From NCBI RefSeq assembly GCF_003315245.1, contig NZ_QNRT01000001.1:192963-256962 (forward strand): a stretch of DNA of 64,000 bases. The letters run 5' to 3'. Under the pieces are notes generated by a model. The model saw nothing but the letters and a program-made list of their open reading frames with translations, was not told the origin of the DNA and made no database searches. This stretch comes from Arenicella xantha. GTDB lineage: Bacteria > Pseudomonadota > Gammaproteobacteria > Arenicellales > Arenicellaceae. Positions 1 through 7,858 of this stretch are shown one piece after another. How positions within the stretch are numbered: the stretch's first letter is position 1; each line of letters begins with the position of its first letter. The translations under genes and the position numbers were made by a program.

Positions 1-96
1 AACCGCAACAGTAAACCACGCCTGGGCTGACAGCGTTAGCAGTGAGCGACTCAGTTTGGCAGGACTTTGTCCCGCGGCAATAACATTAATAGTCAT
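1..96 (-). CDS. N-terminus of a membrane or exported protein (partial, runs off the left edge)
   Basis: An ATG at 94-96 opens a frame that stays open to base 1, giving 32 residues that begin MTINVIAAGQSPAKLSRSLL and continue into a hydrophobic stretch (AWFTVAV). It lies 28 bp downstream of the ABC permease on the same strand, with a weak GGA ribosome site before it, so it is probably the last gene of the YtrA-ABC operon. A membrane protein would fit that place. The piece is too short to name a family. Confidence 0.5.
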   Translation of the reverse strand, partial: MTINVIAAGQSPAKLSRSLLTLSAQAWFTVAV

Positions 97-124
97 ATTC
101 AATCCGTAAAAAGTGTTTCGCTAA

Positions 125-1054
125 TTAAGTTTTGAGCTCGAAGCGGTGATTTCGATTCCAGATGGCCACGCACAGAAACAACACCGCCACGACGATGCCA
201 AGCAACATTTGACCGCCCTGCTCAACAAATACCGTATTAAGCAGACCGACAAGGCTTTGACTATCTCCAAGCTGCTTAAGTACCGCAAAAGGGAAGTGAC
301 TGAGGTAAAAGCCAAGCAAGTTTGTCGATCTAAAAAATATGCCTTCAAGTGCAGCAACGACTAGCGGCGACAGAATCCAAAGTAGAAACGGCACGCGCTT
401 AGCGTACGACGACACGAGTAATGCGAAAGCAAAATACGGAGCGCCCCACATAGCGCCAATCACGATGCTTACACTTGACCAAATAAACAGGCGACTGGCA
501 TCAAAAGTACGCTCGATAAAACGCCAGCTTTGGCCGCCATCTAAACTATCGATAGCGCCCCAACCAAGCACCGTGAGCAAGATGTACACCGCCCAAGCGA
601 CTAGCAGTGACACAAACGCTATCACTATGCTACCGAACGCAAATTTGGTGAGCACAGTCTGCGTTTCGGAAACGGGTAATGACTTCCAATACAGTACGCT
701 GTTGTCACGACGATCGCTGTAAAGACTACTCAATAGATAGATCAGCGCCACCAACCACGACAAGCCGATGTACAACGCCGTAAAGCGAATCGGCGTTCGC
801 TGTTGTACCGCGTCGAGACTCAACGAAATTGCCTTATCGCCGGACTCCTGATTCGATTCATCAGTTAGTGGCGAGTCTGTTTGCGACGCAGTAATTGCAG
901 GCTCAGCGCCCCCATAGTTGTCATGTAAGGTCGCCATGCCTGAAGCTAAAATGATTAGCGCACTCAAAACCAAAGGAACCACAATCACGGTTTTTTGATA
1001 TTCCCAATATTCTCGCTTAAACCCTAAAATAATTTTATTCATAATGTTATTCAC
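125..1054 (-). CDS. ABC-2 type transporter permease
   Basis: A 309-residue inner-membrane protein. One hydrophobic helix lies near residues 20-40, then a hydrophilic loop facing outside, then about five helices from residue 95 to the C-terminus, a plan typical of ABC-2 permeases of the YtrC/NosY kind. It follows the ATPase gene by 9 bp on the same strand, and a YtrA-type regulator lies upstream, so the two proteins should form one exporter. The cargo cannot be read from sequence; relatives are linked to envelope stress and peptide-antibiotic efflux. The start ATG is 'MNNIMNKIILGFKREYWEYQ', with a second in-frame Met at residue 5. Confidence 0.85.
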   Translation of the reverse strand: MNNIMNKIILGFKREYWEYQKTVIVVPLVLSALIILASGMATLHDNYGGAEPAITASQTDSPLTDESNQESGDKAISLSLDAVQQRTPIRFTALYIGLSWLVALIYLLSSLYSDRRDNSVLYWKSLPVSETQTVLTKFAFGSIVIAFVSLLVAWAVYILLTVLGWGAIDSLDGGQSWRFIERTFDASRLFIWSSVSIVIGAMWGAPYFAFALLVSSYAKRVPFLLWILSPLVVAALEGIFFRSTNLLGFYLSHFPFAVLKQLGDSQSLVGLLNTVFVEQGGQMLLGIVVAVLFLCVAIWNRNHRFELKT

Positions 1055-1063
1055 CGGTGTTAG

Positions 1064-1909
1064 CTAACTCATCTTGGCGACAAAAAGGTCGGCAATACTG
1101 GGCGTTCGTAACGGCCCATAGTCTGCGAGCGAGTCCGATTTTGGGTTCTCAAACAGCATGATATTGCCACCTAAAGACGTTCGCTCATGCAATGGATTGA
1201 GCAGCCTAGCCTGTTCAATCTGATCGGCCGGAACCTGGACTTCGACGTAATGCGAAGCAATTTGATCCATTGCAAGGTCGAGGCACAGACGCCCTTCATT
1301 AATAAATATCAAATGGGTCAACAGGTGTTCGATCTCCTCAACTTGATGCGTGGTAATAATGATGGTCCGTTCGGCATCGTAAAAATCAGTTAAAAGTTGC
1401 TGATAGAAGCGCTTGCGGTACAAAATATCTAGTCCGAGGGTTGGCTCATCCAACACCAGTAGCTTAGCGTCAATCGAAATCGCTAAGGCCAAATGCAGCT
1501 GAGTAACCATGCCTTTTGACAACTGTTTGACGCGACTATTAGCCGCGATATTGGTGTCCGCTAAAAAAGATTTGGCTTTCGCGATATCGAACTTCGGATG
1601 CGTCCCTTGCATGTACTCGAGCAACTGTGCGACGTTAATCCAACTAGGTAACACGGCGGTGTCGGCAATATAAGCAACATCTTGCAACAAAGTCGTGCGG
1701 CTAGTTTTCGGATTCTTACCCAACACATTCAAACTTCCATCAAAACTCGACAGGCCCAACAAGCATCTAAGCAAGGTGGTTTTACCCGCTCCGTTGGGGC
1801 CGATAAGCCCAAGAATTTGGCCCTCTGCAATTGTTAAACTAAGGTCTCTTAGCGCCGCAAACTGCCCATAATGCTTGGATACGGACTCGGCTGTTACTAC
1901 TGGTTTCAT
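1064..1909 (-). CDS. ABC transporter ATP-binding protein, YtrB-like
   Basis: The 281-residue protein is the cytoplasmic nucleotide-binding subunit of the exporter. It has Walker A GPNGAGKTT at residues 37-45, a degenerate signature LSKGM at 131-135 where most ABC proteins have LSGGQ, Walker B LLVLDEP at 151-157 and the H-switch in TTHQ. The C-terminal 60 residues are an extra domain without a motif I recognise. It sits 15 bp downstream of the YtrA-type regulator and 9 bp upstream of the permease, in one operon. The altered signature also occurs in other YtrB/CcmA-type ATPases and does not by itself imply inactivity. Confidence 0.9.
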   Translation of the reverse strand: MKPVVTAESVSKHYGQFAALRDLSLTIAEGQILGLIGPNGAGKTTLLRCLLGLSSFDGSLNVLGKNPKTSRTTLLQDVAYIADTAVLPSWINVAQLLEYMQGTHPKFDIAKAKSFLADTNIAANSRVKQLSKGMVTQLHLALAISIDAKLLVLDEPTLGLDILYRKRFYQQLLTDFYDAERTIIITTHQVEEIEHLLTHLIFINEGRLCLDLAMDQIASHYVEVQVPADQIEQARLLNPLHERTSLGGNIMLFENPKSDSLADYGPLRTPSIADLFVAKMS

Positions 1910-1924
1910 AAACTCGTCCCCGCT

Positions 1925-2287
1925 CTATTTGGCTGCCTTTAGGAGGCTGATGAATTGATCTATAGATATACCTAACATCTCTAATCGTGCGACTATCGCC
2001 GGAACTTCGTTGACCTCGAATTTCTGGCGTTCCAAGTCAAACAAGGTTTGGCGAGCGCCACTTAACACAAACATGCCTCGACCACGCTTCATTTCTAGAA
2101 CCCCGATATCAACCAATTCCTGATATGCCTTGGCGACGGTCAAATGATTGATTTGCTGCTCAGCGGCAACGGTCCGTACCGATGGCACCGCCTCGCCTTC
2201 ACTAAATGTTCCGTCCATGATCAACCCTGAGACGCGGTCTCGCAGTTGCCGATAAATCGGTTGCTCGTCATTCCAGTTCTCCGGCAT
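1925..2287 (-). CDS. GntR-family regulator, YtrA subfamily
   Basis: A 120-residue protein with an N-terminal winged helix (residues 9-75; QPIYRQLRDRVSGLIMDGTFSEG, then PSVRTVAAEQQINHLTVAKAYQEL) and a tail of only about 45 residues. That short C-terminus defines the YtrA subfamily, whose members usually repress the ABC operon they head. Here it is the first gene before the ATPase and permease. A 12-bp perfect palindrome lies 25 bp upstream of its start, so autorepression is likely. The inducer is unknown; in Bacillus and other relatives it is cell-wall-active antibiotics. Confidence 0.9.
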   Translation of the reverse strand: MPENWNDEQPIYRQLRDRVSGLIMDGTFSEGEAVPSVRTVAAEQQINHLTVAKAYQELVDIGVLEMKRGRGMFVLSGARQTLFDLERQKFEVNEVPAIVARLEMLGISIDQFISLLKAAK

Positions 2288-2311
2288 TGCTTATTGCCCA
2301 TGTGTAATGGT

Positions 2312-2323
2312 GTTATATATAAC
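2312..2323. promoter_or_regulatory. Candidate YtrA-type operator
   Basis: GTTATATATAAC is a perfect 12-bp palindrome, 24 bp upstream of the YtrA-like start codon, with partial outer symmetry (ATGG to the left, CAT to the right). YtrA-family repressors bind AT-rich palindromes over their own promoters. Position and symmetry are seen; binding is inferred. Confidence 0.5.
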
Positions 2324-2440
2324 CATATCACTAAGATTAAACAAAATGCAAGGCTACCTGAATACACGAGAAATAATCACCAACCTGAATCCCACCAAAA
2401 AGCTTGGCAGGGTCGGCATCGCCAGAGACTTAAGTCTCGT

Positions 2441-3001
2441 CTATTTAAGCGCGTTTAGATGCAAACGAACGGCATTGAGTGCCATTGCCATCCAATCCCA
2501 ATCTTGCTTAGCTCGAGCATGATGAGAAATGCTGACATAGCCATGCACCAACGCCCAAATGTCCATCGCGGCTACGACCCGATCGGTAGTTAGGCCAGCA
2601 TCATTAATATAACTTCCGGTGTTATGGACCAATTTGGTAAACGCGCGATCAGCCGCCGCTCGCGCCTCATCCGACGGCTGATACCCAGCGTCTCCTTCAC
2701 CAAAGATCAAGCGATAATGAGCCTCATGCTCAACGGCCACACGTAGGTACCCGGCTGATGCTTGCAGAACATCATCGAGCGTAACTGTCTCACTTAAGGT
2801 GACATCCATTGCGTCGTAAACATAGTTGAAACCTTCAATATACAGGGCATCCAAAATGCCCTGCTTGCCTTGAAAGTGACTGTAAATGCCAATGGTTGAC
2901 AGCCCAGCACGCTTAGCAATAGCGCGCACGCTAAGAGCCGATGCCCCTCCTTCCAAAAACAGCTCGGAGGCCGCGGCTAGAATTTTGCTTCTAGAACTCA
3001 T
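2441..3001 (-). CDS. TetR/AcrR-family transcriptional regulator
   Basis: A 186-residue protein with the N-terminal TetR helix-turn-helix: residues 5-50 read SKILAAASELFLEGGASALS, then VRAIAKRAGLSTIGIYSHFQGKQGILDAL. The C-terminal helical domain is a TetR_C_33-like ligand pocket, inferred from general layout. It is divergent from the flavoprotein/DUF2855 operon, and two matching near-palindromes in the 102-bp gap suggest it represses both itself and that operon. The ligand is not predictable. Confidence 0.92.
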   Translation of the reverse strand: MSSRSKILAAASELFLEGGASALSVRAIAKRAGLSTIGIYSHFQGKQGILDALYIEGFNYVYDAMDVTLSETVTLDDVLQASAGYLRVAVEHEAHYRLIFGEGDAGYQPSDEARAAADRAFTKLVHNTGSYINDAGLTTDRVVAAMDIWALVHGYVSISHHARAKQDWDWMAMALNAVRLHLNALK

Positions 3002-3030
3002 AGTAAACCTTCATATTTCCAGTCAACGTC

Positions 3031-3073
3031 TTGACAAATATAACACTGTTATTATATTTTATAACAGCGTTAT
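3031..3073 (+). promoter_or_regulatory. Promoter with two tandem TetR operators
   Basis: TTGACA at 3031-3036 and TATATT at 3053-3058 form a good sigma-70 promoter with a 16-bp spacer, reading toward the flavoprotein gene. ATAACACTGTTAT at 3040-3052 fills the spacer and ATAACAGCGTTAT at 3061-3073 covers the start region. Each is a near-perfect 13-bp palindrome and their centres are 21 bp apart, two helical turns. This is the layout expected for a TetR repressor binding as two dimers on one face. Confidence 0.75.
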
Positions 3074-3103
3074 ATATCAACCTTATTCATTCGGACCTTC
3101 ATC

Positions 3104-4522
3104 ATGCATACGACCCAACTTGAAACGGACTATCTAATTATCGGCTGCGGTGCTGTCGGCATGGCATTCGCTGACGTACTACTCGCCGAGACCGATGCCA
3201 ACATTATTATCGTCGACAAACATCATAAACCGGGCGGTCACTGGAACGACGCTTACTCGTTTGTGACACTGCATCAACCTTCGGCATTCTACGGCGTTAG
3301 TTCGCTTGAACTCAGTAACGGCAAACGCGATGAAATAGGTATGAACAAAGGCTTGCACGAGTTGGCGTCCGGCCCAGAAGTATTATCGTATTTTGACCAA
3401 GTCATGAAGCATCAATTCTTGCCATCAGGCAGAGTGCAATACTTTCCTATGTGCGACTACCGCGGCAATGGCGAGTTCTCATCAATGCTGTCTGACAAAC
3501 AATACAAGGTAACCGTTAATAGAAAAATAATTGATGGAACCTACTTCAAGACGTCAGTACCTGCAACGCACACACCAAACTTTGAGATTGCTGACGGCGT
3601 GCAATTCGCACCGCTCAATGATCTACCGAACCTGACTGAACCCAAAGATGGTTACGTAGTCGTCGGCGGTGGCAAAACCGGTATTGATGCTTGTCTATGG
3701 CTGCTCGACAATCATATAGACCCTGACGATATAACGTGGATAATGCCGCGCGACGGCTGGTGGATAGACCGCAAAAATACCCAACCTACGCGAGAGTTCT
3801 TTAACTACTCAATTGGCGCGCAAGTAAAACAAATGGAAGCGCTGGCCAACGCCGAATCGTTAGATGATTTATTTGTGCGATTAGAAGCTGGAGGCGTGTT
3901 ATTGCGGCTCGATAAGAACGTAAAACCCGCAATGTTTCACGGCGCCACCGTTAGCCAAGAAGAAGCAACTCAGCTGCGACGCATTAGTAATGTAGTACGA
4001 CACGGTCGGGTTAGTCGCATCGGTTTGAATGAAATCACATTTGCTGACACCGCAATTGCCACCACACCTAACACGCTGCATATTGATTGCTCCGCGCGCG
4101 CAGTGCCAGTCACCGAGACATACCCAGTATTCAATGGCGATACAGTCACGGTACAAACCGTACGCTCATACCAACCGGTTTTCAGCGCCGCCTTTATTGC
4201 CCATATCGAAGCGAACTATGATGACGAAGCTATAAAAAATGACATCTGCAAAGTGGTACCCTTACCCAACCATGATGTTGACTGGTTGATCGGCGCTGCA
4301 GCGCAAATGCAAAATCAGTACCGCTGGTCACAAGAGCCGGGCTTACGTGACTGGTTAATTCAAAATCGCCTAGATGGCTTCACCGCACTGGTGCAACCCA
4401 GCGACGAGGCTACCCCAGAACAAATGCAGCTACTCGGAAAACTAAAAGAACTGGTACCCATGGTCATTGCCAATTTACCCAAATTGATGGGCGAAGCCAT
4501 GCAGCGTAAGCAAGCACTGTAA
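3104..4522 (+). CDS. FAD/NAD(P)-binding flavoprotein (monooxygenase-like)
   Basis: A 472-residue cytoplasmic oxidoreductase. An N-terminal FAD-binding Rossmann motif, GCGAVG (around residues 14-19), is followed by IIIVDKHHKPGGHWNDAY. A second dinucleotide motif, VVGGGKTG, near residue 190 should bind NAD(P)H. This two-motif layout is that of flavin monooxygenase-like or pyridine-nucleotide oxidoreductases. No substrate can be assigned. It is the first gene of a two-gene operon with DUF2855, 20 bp apart, under the TetR-controlled promoter. Co-occurrence suggests the two proteins process the same molecule, perhaps the TetR ligand. Confidence 0.85.
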   Translation: MHTTQLETDYLIIGCGAVGMAFADVLLAETDANIIIVDKHHKPGGHWNDAYSFVTLHQPSAFYGVSSLELSNGKRDEIGMNKGLHELASGPEVLSYFDQVMKHQFLPSGRVQYFPMCDYRGNGEFSSMLSDKQYKVTVNRKIIDGTYFKTSVPATHTPNFEIADGVQFAPLNDLPNLTEPKDGYVVVGGGKTGIDACLWLLDNHIDPDDITWIMPRDGWWIDRKNTQPTREFFNYSIGAQVKQMEALANAESLDDLFVRLEAGGVLLRLDKNVKPAMFHGATVSQEEATQLRRISNVVRHGRVSRIGLNEITFADTAIATTPNTLHIDCSARAVPVTETYPVFNGDTVTVQTVRSYQPVFSAAFIAHIEANYDDEAIKNDICKVVPLPNHDVDWLIGAAAQMQNQYRWSQEPGLRDWLIQNRLDGFTALVQPSDEATPEQMQLLGKLKELVPMVIANLPKLMGEAMQRKQAL

Positions 4523-4542
4523 CAATTAGAAGGAGCAATTTA

Positions 4543-5625
4543 ATGCAAGAATTTCAAACTAACAAGCAAGACCTGAGTAAAAGTCGAATCGTCGAAGCCC
4601 CTACTTTTGAGCTGGCAGCCGGCGAAGCACGCCTTAAAATCGATCGTTTTGCCTTCACGGCCAATAATATCACCTATGCGGTATTGGGCGATAAGCTCAA
4701 GTATTGGCACTTCTTTCAACCACATGGCGACAATGCCGAAGACTGGGGCATCATTCCGGTCTGGGGTTTTGCTGACGTTGTCGAGTCTAAATGCGACGAC
4801 TTGCCGGTTGGCGATCGATTATTTGGCTACTTCTTACCGTCAAACGAACTAAAAGTGACTCCAACCGCCGTGTCAGCGGATCGTTTTATTGACGCATCGG
4901 CGCATCGCTCACATTTACCACCAGCCTACAATATGTACCGTCGTGTACTCTCAGAGCCGGGCTACAACAAACAATATGATGATGAACGTATGTTGTTGTT
5001 TGTGTTGCATTTAACGTCCTACTGCATTCAAGACATGTTGCAACAAAATAATTGGTTCGGAGCCAAACAAATCGTCATTATTAGTGCTTCAAGCAAAACC
5101 AGCACAGGCTTGGCGTATGGACTTGAAGCCGATGCAGACGCGCCCACCGTCGTCGGTCTGACATCGGCCCGCAATCTGGATTTAGTTAAATCTCTCGGCG
5201 CTTATGAGCAAGCCTATACCTACGACAATTTGGGCGATATCGACCCGACCTTGCCAACCGTGGTAGTCGACATGTCCGCCAACACCGATGTACTGAGCCG
5301 ACTACACACGCACCTGGGCGACAATATGCGTTTCTGTAGCAATGTTGGCTTAACCCACTGGGAAGAACCTCAACAAGTCGCGGGTATCAATCAGGAACGT
5401 AGCCAAATGTTTTTTGCACCGGGTCATATTCAACAACGCATTAAGGAATTAGGGGCGCAAGAATTTGATCGCCGCTCAATCGCCTACGTAATGCACACCT
5501 CAGCCAAAAGCCGAGAATGGCTCAAGGTTAAAGAGCTCGATGGCGTAGCTGGGCTCGCCGAAGTGTATGCCGACATCGCCAACGGAAAAATTCCAGCCGA
5601 CGAGGGACTCGTGGTGGTTATGTAA
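4543..5625 (+). CDS. DUF2855 family protein
   Basis: A 360-residue protein of the DUF2855 family, start fixed by AAGGAG 9 bp before ATG. It resembles an MDR-like (zinc-free alcohol dehydrogenase/quinone reductase) fold: an N-terminal catalytic-like half (RFAFTANNITYAVLGDKLKYW) and a mid-protein segment with VIISASSKTSTGLAYGL followed by VVGLTS, resembling a nucleotide-binding half. It is translated with the upstream flavoprotein, so a redox step on a shared substrate is likely. Its biochemical activity is not established to my knowledge. Confidence 0.85.
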   Translation: MQEFQTNKQDLSKSRIVEAPTFELAAGEARLKIDRFAFTANNITYAVLGDKLKYWHFFQPHGDNAEDWGIIPVWGFADVVESKCDDLPVGDRLFGYFLPSNELKVTPTAVSADRFIDASAHRSHLPPAYNMYRRVLSEPGYNKQYDDERMLLFVLHLTSYCIQDMLQQNNWFGAKQIVIISASSKTSTGLAYGLEADADAPTVVGLTSARNLDLVKSLGAYEQAYTYDNLGDIDPTLPTVVVDMSANTDVLSRLHTHLGDNMRFCSNVGLTHWEEPQQVAGINQERSQMFFAPGHIQQRIKELGAQEFDRRSIAYVMHTSAKSREWLKVKELDGVAGLAEVYADIANGKIPADEGLVVVM

Positions 5626-5704
5626 AAATCACTCAGGTGCGATTCAGCATTACAGTGGTCACAGCCCCATAACTCTACAATTTGCGCCTCAATTTTAACA
5701 TCGA

Positions 5705-5731
5705 GCGGCATTGTTGTTGCTACAATGCCGC
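5705..5731 (+). other. Stem-loop before the DUF885 gene
   Basis: GCGGCATTG at 5705-5713 and CAATGCCGC at 5723-5731 form a perfect 9-bp stem with a 9-nt loop. No U-tract follows, so it is not a normal intrinsic terminator. It ends 26 nt before the chosen ATG of the DUF885 lipoprotein and swallows an earlier in-frame ATG at 5725. It could stabilise the messenger or tune translation. Confidence 0.55.
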
Positions 5732-5757
5732 CACAACTTAATTTATTGGAGACTCAA

Positions 5758-7689
5758 ATGGTTATAAAGAACGGGCATCGCCCGGCCACGCGCACTTTAC
5801 CAGCACTCAAATCCACACTTGCGGTTCTACTCGCATCTGCTGCACTCGCCGCTTGTGGTGACTCACCTGAAACCACGACACCGACAGCCGCCGACGTAGC
5901 ACCTGCAGCCGAAGTTGCACCGGCGGTAGCAAGCGAAGTCGCCGATACCGTTACCGAATCAGAAAAGGCCAACGCGCTATACGACCGATTCTTTGAGGAG
6001 TCGATTGCACGCAGTCCTGAAACCCTGTCATACCTTGGCCGTAAAGAACGCGCTGACGAATGGGATGATCGCTCCGATGCCGCCGCTGAGGCCAACCTCG
6101 AGCTAAGCAAATCGCAACTCGCCGAATTGAAAGAACTGGATCGCTCCAAGCTAGATGCACCGACAGCACTCAGCTACGACTTACTGAAACAGTCGCTAGA
6201 AGAAGATATCGCTGACCACAAATGGCGTCTGTACAATTACCCAGTCAACCAAATGTTTGGCACACATTCTAGTGTTGTGTCTTTGCTAATTAACCAACAC
6301 CGCATTGGTAGTGTTAAAGACGCTGAAAACTATGTTGCGCGGCTCAACGGAATAGCGCCATTGTTTGACCAGTTGATTACTAATATCGAAGCACGCACCG
6401 CAGCCAACATCGTGCCACCAAAATTTGTGTTCCCGCATGTCATTCGTGACAGCCAAAACATTATTAAAGGTGCACCATTTGACGATGGAGAGCCAAGCAC
6501 GCTACTCGCTGACTTCACATCAAAACTAGATGCGCTAGCGTCTAAAGACGGCACTGAACTAAGCGATGAGAAAAAAGCATCGTTATTAACCGCCGCTAGC
6601 GAAGCGATGAAAACGTCGGTCAAACCGGCCTATGAAAAATTAGTCGCTCATTTAACCGAACTTGAAACCAAAGCCACCACTGACGACGGTATTTGGAAAT
6701 GGAAAGACGGTGATACGTTTTACAATGTCGCCTTGAAACGCACCACTACCACAGATATGACCGCCGATGAAATTCATCAAATCGGACTATCTGAGGTTGC
6801 CCGTATTCACGACGAAATGCGTGCGATTAAGGACAAAGTTAAGTTTGACGGCGACCTTAAAGCTTTTATGCAATTCATGCGCGACGATGAGCAGTTCTAT
6901 TACGGCAACGACCAAGCGGGCAAAGACCGCTATCTAGCTGAAGCAACGGCATTAATCGAAGACATGAAAGGTAAGCTGGACGGCATGTTTATCACTAAGC
7001 CGAAAGCCGATTTGAACGTCAAAGCGGTTGAAGCGTTCCGTGAACAGTCTGCCGGTAAGGCATTTTACCAACGTCCATCTGAAGACGGCTCACGACCTGG
7101 TTTGTATTACGCTAATCTATACGACATGAAGGCGATGCCAACCTACCAAATGGAAGCATTGGCTTATCACGAAGGCATTCCTGGTCACCATATGCAGCTG
7201 GCTATTCAGCAAGAGCTTCAAGGCGTACCGATGTTCCGTAAATTTGGCGGCTACACGGCGTACACCGAGGGTTGGGGACTATATTCTGAGTACTTACCGA
7301 AAGAATTTGGTGCCTATGCAGACCCATACTCCGACTTTGGACGTCTTGCCATGGAACTATGGCGTGCATGTCGCTTAGTAGTCGACACCGGTATTCACGC
7401 TAAAAAGTGGACTCGCGAAGAAGGCATTGCCTATTACACCGACAACACGCCAAATGCAGTCTCTGACGGCGTGAAAATGGTGGAACGACATATTGTAATG
7501 CCATCACAAGCGACCGCTTACAAAATTGGCATGATGAAAATTTTGCAACTGCGTAACGAAGCCAAAGAAGCCCTAGGCGATAAGTTTGATATTCGTGGTT
7601 TCCACGATGAAATCTTAAAGTATGGCGCATTACCTCTCAACGTAGTTGAGCAAAAGGTCGATGCTTGGGTTGCCGCGCAACAAAGCTAA
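5758..7689 (+). CDS. DUF885 family lipoprotein, predicted metallopeptidase-like
   Basis: A 643-residue protein. Start chosen at 5758 because TTGGAG precedes it; an earlier ATG at 5725 lies in a stem-loop. The lipobox LAAC puts the lipidated cysteine at residue 33, so it is a periplasm-facing lipoprotein. An Ala/Pro-rich linker follows (about residues 34-70). The DUF885 core holds HEGIPGHH at 471-478, an HExxxGHH zinc-site-like motif, and downstream YTEGWGLYSE. DUF885 proteins are thought to be M32-like peptidases. It is a single gene followed by a strong terminator. Confidence 0.9.
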   Translation: MVIKNGHRPATRTLPALKSTLAVLLASAALAACGDSPETTTPTAADVAPAAEVAPAVASEVADTVTESEKANALYDRFFEESIARSPETLSYLGRKERADEWDDRSDAAAEANLELSKSQLAELKELDRSKLDAPTALSYDLLKQSLEEDIADHKWRLYNYPVNQMFGTHSSVVSLLINQHRIGSVKDAENYVARLNGIAPLFDQLITNIEARTAANIVPPKFVFPHVIRDSQNIIKGAPFDDGEPSTLLADFTSKLDALASKDGTELSDEKKASLLTAASEAMKTSVKPAYEKLVAHLTELETKATTDDGIWKWKDGDTFYNVALKRTTTTDMTADEIHQIGLSEVARIHDEMRAIKDKVKFDGDLKAFMQFMRDDEQFYYGNDQAGKDRYLAEATALIEDMKGKLDGMFITKPKADLNVKAVEAFREQSAGKAFYQRPSEDGSRPGLYYANLYDMKAMPTYQMEALAYHEGIPGHHMQLAIQQELQGVPMFRKFGGYTAYTEGWGLYSEYLPKEFGAYADPYSDFGRLAMELWRACRLVVDTGIHAKKWTREEGIAYYTDNTPNAVSDGVKMVERHIVMPSQATAYKIGMMKILQLRNEAKEALGDKFDIRGFHDEILKYGALPLNVVEQKVDAWVAAQQS

Positions 7690-7783
7690 CGCCTACGTCG
7701 CGAAATCAGTTCGTCGATGCAACCTATGCTTGGCGAATATGATCAAGTAAAAGCCAGTGCCAGAACTTGATTAAGCGCAATAT

Positions 7784-7818
7784 AAAAAGGCCGTGCTACT
7801 GAGTAGCACGGCCTTTTT
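7784..7818. terminator. Bidirectional intrinsic terminator
   Basis: GGCCGTGCTA pairs with TAGCACGGCC around a short loop, flanked by five A's on the left and five T's on the right, so it works on both strands. It separates the convergent DUF885 and M20 amidohydrolase genes. Confidence 0.92.
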
Positions 7819-7858
7819 ATTATAATTTTTCGATTAAATATCGTTAGCTAATCCCATA

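Noticed and set aside
339-722. A 127-residue plus-strand frame
   Set aside because: Antisense to the ABC permease and without a start signal or motif.
5725-5757. Longer start for the DUF885 gene at 5725
   Set aside because: The ATG lies in a hairpin arm and lacks a ribosome site, while 5758 has TTGGAG and gives a normal lipoprotein signal.
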